Below are positions 32,798 to 42,646 of a stretch of 64,000 nt of DNA, piece after piece. The translations under genes were made by a program, and so were the position numbers. Source of the DNA: Caecitellus pseudoparvulus (lineage: Eukaryota > Bigyra: Bicosoecida); assembly GCA_965644315.1 (NCBI GenBank), contig CBFFRQ010000093.1, positions 62,001 through 126,000 on the forward strand, read 5' to 3'. The first letter of the stretch is position 1; each line of letters opens with the position of its first letter. The notes below the pieces were generated by a model. The model did not search any database. It saw nothing but the letters and a program-made list of their open reading frames with translations, and was not told where the DNA came from.

Positions 32798-35700
32798 ATG
32801 AAAACGATCCAAGTGTGGCATGACTCCATCGTCTCCAGCTCCTCCAAGCCTGTTGTCGTATGGGACTTGGCGTGGAAGCCAGGTGCGATGGCGGCGATGC
32901 GGGCGTTTTTGCACCTCCCGCAACCCCCTCGAACTTGCCCTGCACAGACGGGACGGAAGTCATCGTTGCCGCGGGGCAGCACCTGCTGGTATACAACGCG
33001 AGTGACGGTGCTTGTTTGAAGACCCTGACCAGTGCGTGCTCTTGGCCTGCTTGGGCCTGCTCAGCAGCACGCACCGCTGCAATCGTGGTGCCGCAGACCA
33101 CACTGGCGCAGTGTACTGCGTGGAGTATGCAAGGGACGGGCAGCGCTTTGCCAGTGGAGGCGCAGACAATACTGTCATGGTCTGGGACAGCAAGCACACC
33201 TGCTTGATGAAGTACAGCCACAAGGACAGCATCCAGGCGCTGGCGTACAACCCAGTTACCCACCAGCTGGCATCTTGCACCGCACGCGACTTTGCCCTGT
33301 GGGTCCAGCGAAAGCGCAACGTGCGCAAGAAGCCTGTCCCGTCCAAGGTCTTGTGTGCGAGCTGGTCCTTGGACGGCCAGGCGCTTGCTCTGGGCATGTT
33401 GAACGGCACCATCTCCATCCGAGACCCTGAGGGTGCCGAGACCATGCGCATTGCGCGAGACAAGCCCGTGTGGAGCTTATCGTACAGCATGCAGTGGAAT
33501 GCCCTGGAGAAGCAGGATGAAGATTTGCTGGCTGTGGGCTGCTGGGACCAGACACTGTCCTTCTACTCCGGCGGGCAGCAGGTTGGCCGGGATGTTGCTC
33601 TGGGGTACGACCCCACGTGCGTTTCGTGGTTCACCGCGGGGCAGTTTCTTCTCGTCAGCGGATCAAACAAAAAGACAACCTTGTTCACAAAAGACGGCAT
33701 TGAGCTCTGCACGGCTGCTGAAGGCGAGGACTGGGCATGGGCAGCGAAGCAGCGCCCCCGCCAAAACTACGTCGCAGTCGCCAGGAACGACGGCACCGTG
33801 TCCATGCATATGCTGGCCTTCACAACCGTGCACGGACTGTACAAAGACAGGTACGCCTACCGCGACTCCATGACCGACGTCATCGTGCAGCACTTGCTGA
33901 CTGACCACAAGGTTCGCATCCGCTGCAAGGACTACGTGAAGAAGATTGCCGTGTACAAGTCTCGGCTCGCAGTGCAGCTCAAGAAGCGCGTGCTGGTGTA
34001 CGAGCTGGGGCAGGGAGATGACGCGCACGGGATGCAGTACCGCGTGAAGAAGCGCATTAATGAGGCCCTCGAGTGCAACTTGCTGGTGGTCACGGCAGAG
34101 CACGTCATCCTCTGCCAAGAGAGCCGCTTGCAGCTCTTCGCACTCACGGGGCACAAAGAGCGCGAGTGGGTTCTGGAGAGTGTGATCAGGTACATCAAGG
34201 TCACAGGCGGGCCCGATGGAGGCGAAGGGCTCCTTGTTGGCCTGAAGAATGGCGCAGTGTTCAAGATCTTCGTGAACAACCCCTTCCCCATCCTGGTGAC
34301 ACGCCACACACGGGCCGTAAGGTGCCTGGATGTTTCCTTGGACCGGACCAAGATGGCGCTGGTTGACGATGCCAACACGCTGCAAGTCATGGACATGGAG
34401 AGCAAGGAGGTGCTCTTCCAACACGATGGCACGACCAGTGTTGCGTGGAACAGCCAAGCTGAAGATGTTCTGTGCTTTTCAGGGAATGAGCATCTGCACA
34501 TCAAGACGGGCACATTCCCCCTGGTGTCCCAGCCGCTGCAGGGCTTCGTGGTCGGCTTTCACGGCTCCAAGGTGTTTTGCCTCCAGTCCATCGCTATGCA
34601 GACTGTGGACGTCCCACAGGGCGTCTCCATGCACCGCTACATCGACACGCGCAAGCTAGACGATGCGTATGCTGTGGCATGTTTGGGCGTAACAGATTCA
34701 GACTGGCGAGCTCTGGGTGTTGCAGCCCTCAAGTCAGTCCGATTTGACATTGCCCGCAAAGCCTTCTCGCGGATCAAGGACATGCGCTACATGGAGCTGC
34801 TGACTCAAGTGGAGGCAGTCCAAGCGTCCAGGCGGCTGGCAGCTGCTGGCTCTGATGTCGACCCCGACGCAGGGCTGCTGGCAGATGTTCTGGCGTTCGA
34901 AGGGCGCTTTGAAGAGGCAGCATCCATGTACAAGCGAGGCGGCATGCTGGATGCTGCGATCGACATGTACACCGACCTGCGCAGGTGGGAGGCTGCCAAA
35001 CAGCTGGCGGAGAGCTCCGCTGGAGCGGTGGACGTGCGGGAGTTGTTGGTGCGGCAAGCCCAGGTGGCTGAAGACTCTGCTGATTTCCAAGCTGCCGCCA
35101 GCATCTTCACCTCGCTGGGCCAGCACGAGCGAGCCATCAACCTTCTCGGGGAGAATGGCGACTTGGAAGCAGTTGCTGCCCTCGTCCGCACCCTTGACGC
35201 GAGCAACCGAGGAGCGCTGGATGCTGCCGCCAAGCATTTTCGCGCAGCTGGCAAGGAAGGTGCGCGGCACGCAAAGGAGACTTACATTAAGATGGGGGAC
35301 ATTGTGTCCCTGCTTGGCGTCCATGTCGAGTGCGAGGAGTGGGACGAAGCCATCAGCCTTGCCACGTCAGCTGATGCGAAGGCGGCAAAGGAAGCTGAAG
35401 CGGCTGGCCTCCCACCCCCTTCCTCCGAGCACACCATCCGTGTTTACCTTCCGTACGCCGAGTGGCTGGTGAATCGAGGGGAGTATGTCAAAGCTCGAGA
35501 GGCATTGAGCAAAGCAAACCGGCCTGACCTTGCAGCCACAGTGCTGGTGGCCCTCTCTGTGAATGCTGTTACTGAATCACGCCACAAAGATGCTTGCGTT
35601 CAGTTCCTACAACTGGCTGGTGAAGAACTCAACATCCAGAGCATGACCGGCCAGGGGGCAGCGTCTGAAGAAGCGCCACTGAACCCACGCAGGTCCCTCG

Positions 35701-36794
35701 CCTTGGTGTACTTGGCGAGAGTTCACTACGCCTACTCCTTCGTGCTTCAGTTTGTTGATGCCCCTTTCACGCCACTTCAGCCTCACACCATCTTCCAGGC
35801 TGCTGCCTTCGTCTTGAATGGTCTCACCGCCGCTTCCAACCCTTCCATCCCCCACGAGCAGCTGGAGTACTTAGACAGCACAGTCTTCTTCCCCTCGTAC
35901 CTCCCCTCCACCGCCGCTGCGGAGGCTGGGCAGAGACTCTCTGGCCCACGTCGAAACAGGGCACCCTTGGTCAGAGCTGATGGTGTGCCGATCGGGGTGG
36001 AGGTTGCCAAGGTGCTGTACGCGGTTGCTCAGCAAGCCGCGGGGCTCGGTGCGTACAGGCTGGCGAAGAGCTCGTATGACCGCCTGTCTGCACTGCACTA
36101 CCCACCATCGTGGCGGGATTCCGTGGAAATGGCCCGCCTTGCGCTGCAAGCCAAGCCCTTCACTGACAAGGACTCAGTCCTTCCCATGTGCTACCGCTGC
36201 AGCACCGTCAACTCCGTGCTCCGGACCAGTGGCTCAGGCGACGTATGCTCAAATTGTGGGCACCCATTTGTGCGGTGCATGGTGACCTTTGACCATCTGC
36301 CCCTGGTGCAGTTCGTTCCCGACTACGACGGCGGCCTCACCGACGAAGCTGCGCTCTCCTTGATCAAGACTGACACCCGCCGAACGGCAGCGTCGGGTTC
36401 AGGCACAAAGACAATTTCAGAGGGAGGCGTGCAAGCCCTGACATTCAGCACCCCAGCAGGTGGGACGAAGTCCCCTGATGCAGATTCTGATCAACTTCAG
36501 GCCGCACTTGAAGCGTCTGAAGTGCTGGATTTCGGCTCTGTGCTCAAGGCTGATGAGGGCATGCTCCGCAGTGCCAACCGAACGCGCATCATCGTCGCGC
36601 CCTGGAACACGGTGCACCCCGAGCTGCACATCCGCTTCTTCTTCAACATGATGCCCGACGTCCACGTCGCTTGCTGCAACTCTTGCTGCTCCCTGTTCAA
36701 CGCACAGCAGCTTGAGCAGCAGTTGCTGAAGACTGGCAACAAGTGCCCGGTGTGCTCAGCCTCCGCTGACTTCATCCAGTGGGGAAATTTGTGA
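32798..36794 (+). CDS. IFT122: Intraflagellar transport protein 122 (IFT-A subunit)
   Basis: Core IFT-A component of retrograde intraflagellar transport and ciliary membrane-protein import. Three exons: 32798-32882, 32948-33031 and 33097-36794, both introns 65 nt; 1,288 aa, matching vertebrate length. The splice joins give [28 protein letters not shown] and then LTNHTGAVYCVEYARDG, the expected first WD40 blades. N-terminal WD40 propellers cover roughly residues 1-560 (FASGGADNTVMVWD, HQLASCTARDFALW, ALGMLNGTISIRD). A TPR/alpha-solenoid follows (FEEAASMYKRGGMLDAAIDMY). The C-terminus carries two zinc-binding Cys clusters (CYRCSTVNS...CSNCGHPF and CCNSCC...CPVCSAS). Presence implies a functional cilium. 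Converges with a coiled-coil gene at 30 bp. Confidence 0.96.
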
Positions 36795-36824
36795 TACTTT
36801 TGCTCCGCAGTGTATTGAAATGCA

Positions 36825-37685
36825 TCACTGCTGGGGTGCTGTGGAGGTTGTATCCAGCACACGGTACCGCCGCCGAGGTGCAGTGGCTGAGGCCCTCGTC
36901 GGCAGGATTGGGGGGGGCAGAGGCAACGCAAGCGCCTCTGTACCCGGCGTGACACCCCTTCTCTTCAATTGCACGAGCTTCAGCTGGCGGTTGGCCCTCT
37001 CTGTATCTGCCAATTCTTGTTCCAGGTGCTGCAATGCCGTGTGCGCGTGTGCTGCTCTCTCCATAGACGCAAGGAGCAACGCTTCCTCTCCTGCCGCCTG
37101 ATCCTCAACTTCAGCAACTCGAGTGGACGCCCGGCTAATCTTTTGTGAGAGAACACCAAGCTTGTGTTCGGTACTCTGGACCTCTTTGTGAAGGCGCTCC
37201 TGCTCTTGCTTCATGGCGGCGCACTCTTGCTCCAGCCTGACGAGGTCTGCTGTTGCTCGTGTCTCAGCCGCCAAACTGGCAGACAAGTGCCGATTGACTT
37301 CTCGCATTGTGGCACGAAACACATTTCGCCGTTCAAGGGCCTCATGCACAAGGGGGAGTTCCGCAGCTTGCTCAACTGCAGCCACAAAATGTTGCAGGGC
37401 GCCATGCATGTCATCAAGCAGCCGTAGCTCCCAGACGCTGCCAGCCAGAGAGAGGGCTTTGTGTCGGTGATGGCGCAGGCGCAAGCTGCGGTCAGTGCTG
37501 GCCAGAGCAACGTGTTGGGACAGTGCCGATGCTGCCCTTACTTGGTGCAACTGAAGCGCGGCCTTCACGAGTGCGGATTTTGCTGCTTCTTTCTGCTGCG
37601 TTGCCGCTCCAAGCTCTTGCTGAGCCCCTGCAGAGGCCTCAACTTTAGCCTGCAGCAGTGTTTCGTATTCCTTCACAGTATCCAT
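36825..37685 (-). CDS. Coiled-coil protein, 286 aa
   Basis: Almost entirely helical, with long heptad stretches (KEYETLLQAKVEASAGAQQE, and ECAAMKQEQERLHKEVQSTE). A His/Arg-rich break (RSLRLRHHRHKALSLAGSVWEL) lies near residues 65-90. The C-terminal 45 residues are Pro/Ala/Arg-rich and look disordered. No family recognised. It lies 30 bp tail-to-tail from IFT122 and shares a divergent promoter with an IQ-motif gene, so an axonemal or basal-body role is a reasonable guess by context only. Single exon from ATG 37685. Confidence 0.65.
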   Translation of the reverse strand: MDTVKEYETLLQAKVEASAGAQQELGAATQQKEAAKSALVKAALQLHQVRAASALSQHVALASTDRSLRLRHHRHKALSLAGSVWELRLLDDMHGALQHFVAAVEQAAELPLVHEALERRNVFRATMREVNRHLSASLAAETRATADLVRLEQECAAMKQEQERLHKEVQSTEHKLGVLSQKISRASTRVAEVEDQAAGEEALLLASMERAAHAHTALQHLEQELADTERANRQLKLVQLKRRGVTPGTEALALPLPPPILPTRASATAPRRRYRVLDTTSTAPQQ

Positions 37686-38216
37686 GGCCGCAGCCTAGGT
37701 GTCCAAGAAACCTGCACGCGTTGCTCGCCAATCAGGTGGCAAGATGGCAACGGCAGCGCAGGGGAGGGATGGTGGTACTTGCTTCTGGAGCGGTCTTCTA
37801 AGCTAGCTTGTGCTTCGCAGGTGCCATGTATGCTGTTCTTGTGCTGATTGGTGCGAGTCTCGAAGCGCAAAGTGTGCCAGAGAGGATGTGACGTTTTGTC
37901 CCGGGAGGCAGAATCCTCAGGCTGCACCTGATAGTGAAACAGTCTTTTTCTTGGACAGACTAGTTTATCTTCGCTCAGAACGCACAGCCTCCTCAGCCTC
38001 CTCAACACAAACAAGGATTCAGACCCTCTTTGACGCGTTCTCTCAAAAATCTTCGAGTCTTTGCTCCTAAACTGCTTCTGCAGAGGTGGCGGATTGAAGC
38101 AATTTCCGCAGGAGGCATCGGTCACTTGCAACGTAGTGCATGTATCTGCACGCTGGTGGCGTTGCCCAGCAAGAACCGGAACGCAATCTCGTAATCTTTC
38201 ATTTAAGCGCGTCCGC
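37686..38216. promoter_or_regulatory. Divergent promoter region
   Basis: 531 bp between two start codons. It contains an inverted exact copy of the recurrent 12-bp word at 38099-38110. The last 156 bp are open in the IQ gene frame but lack an ATG, so I treat them as 5' UTR. Confidence 0.45.
38099..38110 (-). promoter_or_regulatory. Recurrent element TGCGGAAATTGC (inverted)
   Basis: Exact 12-bp copy on the minus strand, about 107 bp upstream of the ATG at 38217. Confidence 0.45.
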
Positions 38217-40946
38217 ATGAGCACAAGGGCGCTTGGAAACGAGGGCGGTGCAGCATTGCAAGCCACCTGCTCGGGAAGTGGGCCAAGCCACAACTTTGGG
38301 CAAGCGAGTACTTCTGGTGCGGCAAGCTGCGCACAGAGCGCGGGCCGTGCAGATCCTGACTTTGTTGAGCGCCAAGCATTAAGTCAGTTTGCTGGCCTGG
38401 TTCAGCGGGGTGATGTGTCTGTATGGCAGGAGCTCGGGAAGGAAAAGGCTACGGAGGAAGCCAGAGCACGTATCGCGGCTAGGATTATTCTGCTGGCTTC
38501 CCACCTTCAACTCCCGGGCGTAGTCTCTGCTTGCAGTCTTGAATTCGTCAAGCAGGACCCCAGTCTTTGGACTCTTGGGTTGAGGCCTCACCACTTAGCA
38601 GCGGCATCTGTGCTGGGATTCGCGTGGACCACATGTACCACTGGTGCGCCATCCTCAGCCTCCCCACCACTGCATTCTGCTGCCACATTCTTGGCCCTAA
38701 CTGACCTTGGATATGATCCTCGGCAACCAAAAAGGGGGATACGGGCATTGCCCGTCGCGTTTGCGGTTTTGCCACCGCCACCGAGAGCGATCTTGGCACA
38801 CAGCTGGCCTCCAGCTAGTCGAACAGAGGACATAAATTTCGCAGCCTGCTTGTCGCCTGTATTGGCTCATCTCCCGCCCACAGTCGCGTTCACTCTTCAT
38901 GTATGGGAGCGCCTGTATGACGAGGTGCAAGTGTTTGTTCGTTCGTTGAGAGAGGGTTGCTTCGAGTTGCAGTGGAGTATCCTGGATGCTGAGGAATGCT
39001 TCATTCCACCACACTCCCACTTCCTAGATAGCAGACCAGAAGCATACCACCCAGATGAACATTTACAGCAGACCATCTTCTCTATCTTGAGGGACGTTCA
39101 CGCCGGGCAGCAGCCCGCTGGTCCACCGGGCATTGGGCAGTCTCAACACTCTTTCGTGCATCTTCCAGCCATTGCCGCTGACCTTGACTCTGATGCCCCT
39201 GAAATCTTGCTCGGAACTCTGCTGACCCACGCGCGATGCATTTTGCGTCAATCAGCCCTGGCCTGTAGGCAACATATCGGCTGGCAAACCTTGGCCGCTC
39301 AGCGGCTTGAGCGTGCTGAAGCTCTAGTGAATACCTCAGAGTCCGTGGTCCTGGCCCATCGGGACCACCTTGCATCACTCCACGCTGTGCTTGTGATTCA
39401 ACGCTTCTGGAGGAAATGGCGACCAACCTCCCTGCTCTGGACCTACCCCGAAGAAGCTGTCATGTTTGCCGGTCAGCAGGCAGCGGCACTGCTCATTCAG
39501 AGCTGGGTACGTTCATGCATTGTGCGCAAGGCAGTGCTGTCAAGGTTTCGTTCTCAAGCTGAGCATGCAGCCGCTACTTTGATCCAATCCGTTCTTCGGT
39601 CTTATCTGTGCATGCGCATGCACACTGTGACTCAGCATGGACAGAACAGGCTTAAATGGTGTAAGGGTGTTGGTGGCGAGGATGGTACAAGGCGTGGTGT
39701 TGTGAGAGCAGGAATAGATGAGGGGGATGTCGAGGGCCAGGGCGGGGATGAAGGGGATGTCGAGGGCCAGGGCGGGGATGAGGGGGATGTCGAGGGCCAG
39801 GGCGGGGATGAAGGGGATGTCGAGGGCCAGGGCGGGGATGTCGAGGGCCAGGGCGGGGATGAAGGGGATGTCGAGGGCCAGGGCGGGGATGAAGGGGATG
39901 TCGAGGGCCAGGGCGGGGATGAAGGGGATGTCGAGGGCCAGGGCGGGGATGAAGGGGATGTCGAGGGCCAGGGCGGGGATGAAGGGGATGTCGAGGGCCA
40001 GGGCGGGGATGAAGGGGATGTCGAGGGCCAGGGCGGGGATGAAGGGGATGTCGAGGGCCAGGGCGGGGATGAAGGGGATGTCGAGGGCCAGGGCGGGGAT
40101 GAGGGGGATGTCGAGGGCCAGGGCGGGGATGAGAGAGATATGGAGGGCCAGGGCGGGGATGAGGGGGGTGTCGAGGGCCAGGGCGGGGATGAGGGGGATA
40201 TGGAGGGCCAGGGCGGGGATGAAGGGGATGTCGAGGGTCAGGGCGGGGATGAAGGGGATGTCGAGGGCCAGGGCGGGGATGAGGGCCAGGGCGGGTATGA
40301 CGGGGATGTCGAGGGCCAGGGCGGGGATGAAGGGGATGTCGAGGGCCAGGGCGGGGATGAGGGGGGTGTCGAGGGCCAGGGCGGGGATGAGTGCGAGGGC
40401 GTGCATCAGGGTGGTGAAGAGGGCCAGGGAGGTGATGAGAGAGATATGGAGGGCCAGGGCGGGGATGAGGGGGATGTCGAGGGCCAGGGTGGGGATGAGG
40501 GCCAGGGCGGGGATGAGGGGGATGTCGAGGGCCAGGGCGGGGATGAGAGAGATGTCGAGGGCCAGGGCGGGGATGAGGGGGATGTCGAGGGCCAGGGCGG
40601 GGATGAGGGGGATGTCGAGGGCCAGGGCGGGGATGAGGGGGATGTCGAGGGCCAGGGCGGGGATGAGGGGGATGTCGAGGGCCAGGGCGGGGATGAGGGC
40701 CAGGGCGGGGATGAGGGGGGTGTCGAGGGCCAGGGCGGGGATGAGGGGGATGTCGAGGGCCAGGGAGATATGGAGGGCCAGGGCGGGGATGAAGGGGATG
40801 TCATGGATGAGTGCGATTTCGGAGAGCAGGATAAGGGTGGAGCTGTGGGTGCTGGTGAGGCAAGAGTAGGAAAAGGCAAAGGCGAAGGCCAAGCCAGAGC
40901 ACCCGGAGAGAGTCGTGATTCCGCTGGGTGCTGTGCAGTCCAGTAG
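38217..40946 (+). CDS. IQ-motif protein with decapeptide repeats and CaaX terminus
   Basis: 909-aa product from ATG 38217. Residues ~45-380 form a globular, unrecognised region (FVERQALSQFAGLVQRGDVS, ...). Three calmodulin-binding IQ-like motifs follow: LVIQRFWRKWRP, ALLIQSWVRSCIVRKAVL and ATLIQSVLRSYLCMRM. About 360 residues of acidic decapeptide repeat (unit GDEGDVEGQG, with variants GDMEGQ and GGVEGQ) come next, encoded by a 30-bp minisatellite. The last residues are GCCAVQ, where CAVQ is a CaaX prenylation box and the Cys before it could be palmitoylated. This would tether a calmodulin-binding, highly acidic rod to a membrane. The family is unknown. Repeat number is likely to vary between strains. 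Confidence 0.72.
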   Translation: MSTRALGNEGGAALQATCSGSGPSHNFGQASTSGAASCAQSAGRADPDFVERQALSQFAGLVQRGDVSVWQELGKEKATEEARARIAARIILLASHLQLPGVVSACSLEFVKQDPSLWTLGLRPHHLAAASVLGFAWTTCTTGAPSSASPPLHSAATFLALTDLGYDPRQPKRGIRALPVAFAVLPPPPRAILAHSWPPASRTEDINFAACLSPVLAHLPPTVAFTLHVWERLYDEVQVFVRSLREGCFELQWSILDAEECFIPPHSHFLDSRPEAYHPDEHLQQTIFSILRDVHAGQQPAGPPGIGQSQHSFVHLPAIAADLDSDAPEILLGTLLTHARCILRQSALACRQHIGWQTLAAQRLERAEALVNTSESVVLAHRDHLASLHAVLVIQRFWRKWRPTSLLWTYPEEAVMFAGQQAAALLIQSWVRSCIVRKAVLSRFRSQAEHAAATLIQSVLRSYLCMRMHTVTQHGQNRLKWCKGVGGEDGTRRGVVRAGIDEGDVEGQGGDEGDVEGQGGDEGDVEGQGGDEGDVEGQGGDVEGQGGDEGDVEGQGGDEGDVEGQGGDEGDVEGQGGDEGDVEGQGGDEGDVEGQGGDEGDVEGQGGDEGDVEGQGGDEGDVEGQGGDEGDVEGQGGDERDMEGQGGDEGGVEGQGGDEGDMEGQGGDEGDVEGQGGDEGDVEGQGGDEGQGGYDGDVEGQGGDEGDVEGQGGDEGGVEGQGGDECEGVHQGGEEGQGGDERDMEGQGGDEGDVEGQGGDEGQGGDEGDVEGQGGDERDVEGQGGDEGDVEGQGGDEGDVEGQGGDEGDVEGQGGDEGDVEGQGGDEGQGGDEGGVEGQGGDEGDVEGQGDMEGQGGDEGDVMDECDFGEQDKGGAVGAGEARVGKGKGEGQARAPGESRDSAGCCAVQ
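39718..40806 (+). repeat. 30-bp coding minisatellite
   Basis: Tandem array of about 36-37 units, consensus close to GGGGATGTCGAGGGCCAGGG followed by CGGGGATGAA. Several units are shortened by multiples of three (for example near 39838, 40280 and 40500), so frame is kept throughout. The first half is nearly perfect with GAAGGGG junctions, and later units prefer GAGGGGG, pointing to block duplication. The array lies inside the IQ-motif gene and is stop-free in several other frames as well. Confidence 0.95.
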
Positions 40947-41184
40947 TGTGCATGACTCATTTTTGTCAATGCGGCAATCGTCAAGTACTGATAGGCTCGC
41001 ACGAGTTAAAGCAGATTCCCAGCTCTTGTATGCTTCAGACGCCCTCATTGGTCTGTGCGTGAGGACAGGGGAGCCAAGGTGTGCCGTGCGCCTGCGCGAG
41101 TGTACGAGCCTTGGAAGCACCAAGAAGGAATCAGGCGCTCCCAACTGCCCAGCCTTCAAAGTCTCTGCCCCTCTTGCCATCAGC

Positions 41185-42646
41185 ATGTCGGATGCTATTG
41201 ACCCGCATGTGCAGCGCAAGTACAGCATCCTCAGCAAGCTCGGGAAAGGGGTGCGTCGGTTGGCTCACAAGCCGTTGACTCCTCTTTCAAGAGCACGCTG
41301 GCTCCCCACAGGCTTATGGCATCGTGTGGAAAGCCACAGACCTGCGAACCAAAAAGACTGTTGCACTGAAGAAGTGCTTCGATGCCTTTCGAAACGCAAC
41401 TGACGCACAGGTATGAGCGGCAGCCGACTACGTGCGGAAACTGGGTTTCCACCACGCTTTCTACACGGTCAACTTTTGCGCAGCGGACGTACCGTGAAAT
41501 CATGTACCTGTCTTCAGACCTCCGAAGTCACCCAAACATTGTCAAGCTGGTCAACATCATTCGTGCCGCGAACGACGTGGACATCTACCTCGTATTTGAG
41601 CACCTGGGTGCGTTCCAGCGCGCTGGCCTGTCAACGCAAGAACCTGGCAAGCTCCCATGGGTGTGCGCAGAGACGGACCTCCATGCAGTCATCCGAGCAA
41701 AAATTTTACAGCCCATTCACAAGCAATTTGTGACGTACCAACTCGTGAAGGCGCTGTACTTCATGCACAGCGCTGAGTTGCTGCACCGAGATGTGAAGCC
41801 AAGCAACCTTTTGCTCAACGCTGACTGCAGCGTCAAGCTGTGTGACTTTGGGCTCTGCAGATCTGCACTGGATGAATCAGTTTCATCCGGTTCCATTCTC
41901 ACGGATTACGTTGCCACCAGGTGGTACCGTGCTCCGGAGATTCTGCTTGGGTCAACCGCCTATGGCAAGGCAGTTGACATGTGGAGCGTGGGCTGCATTC
42001 TTGGAGAGATGCTGACTGGCCGAGCTATCTTCCCGGGGAACTCAACGATGAACCAGCTCGACCGAATTTTGCAGTTAACGGGGCAGCCTACGGAGGAGGA
42101 CCTGAGGGAAATCGGGTGCGTGCCATCACCGCAACTCGCACCTACAACTCGATGCACATGCAGAATTCCTTGCACAGGTCGCCATTTGCAGCCACCATGA
42201 TGGAGAGCATTTCAACTGTCGATCGCAGACCAATAGCAGATCACTTCCCAGGGGCAAGTGCCGAGGCGGTCGACTTCCTCCTGCGTTGCCTGAGCTTCAA
42301 CCCGAGCAAGCGCTTGACAGCCAAGGAGGCGCTGGGGCACCCGTACTTGGCCCAGTTCCACTCCCCAGACACAGAGCCTTGCTGCTCACACGCACTGAAG
42401 ATAGCAGTAGACGACAACATCAAGTGCGTGGTCTTTTGTTCCCACCAGCCTGCTTTGCTTTGCTTCTGTTCCTCATGCTGATCTTGCACATGTCACAGGT
42501 ACACCGCTGCAGATTACAGGGATCGCTTGTACAAGGACATTGCCAGCCGAAAACGCAGTTCTGTTGCAAAGAAGAAGGCCTCGGAGGGTGGGCAACGAGG
42601 GACCACCAGCACAGTTCCCGCACAAGGTCAAGGTGCTGCATCCTGA
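41185..42646 (+). CDS. MAPK15: MAPK15/ERK7-type MAP kinase
   Basis: Atypical MAP kinase, in animals linked to cilium formation and usually self-activating. Six exons: 41185-41250, 41312-41410, 41484-41607, 41671-42115, 42178-42423 and 42499-42646, introns 61-75 nt; 375 aa. The joined kinase has GKGAYGIV (20-27), the VALKK lysine (42), [21 protein letters not shown] (135-142), DFG (155-157), activation motif TDY (174-176), [11 protein letters not shown] and [12 protein letters not shown], the last being typical of ERK7. Most ERK7 proteins carry TEY; here it is TDY. The C-terminal tail is short ([20 protein letters not shown] then basic/polar) compared with the long animal tail. Its coding end overlaps the convergent hydrolase by 19 bp. 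Confidence 0.93.

Noticed and set aside
39718-40806. CRISPR-like array
   Set aside because: Units are directly adjacent without unique spacers and are translated; this is a eukaryotic minisatellite.
39540-41237. Minus-strand 565-codon frame through the minisatellite
   Set aside because: It exists because the 30-bp unit lacks stops in this frame; flanks have no domain and the plus-strand IQ/CaaX frame is coherent.
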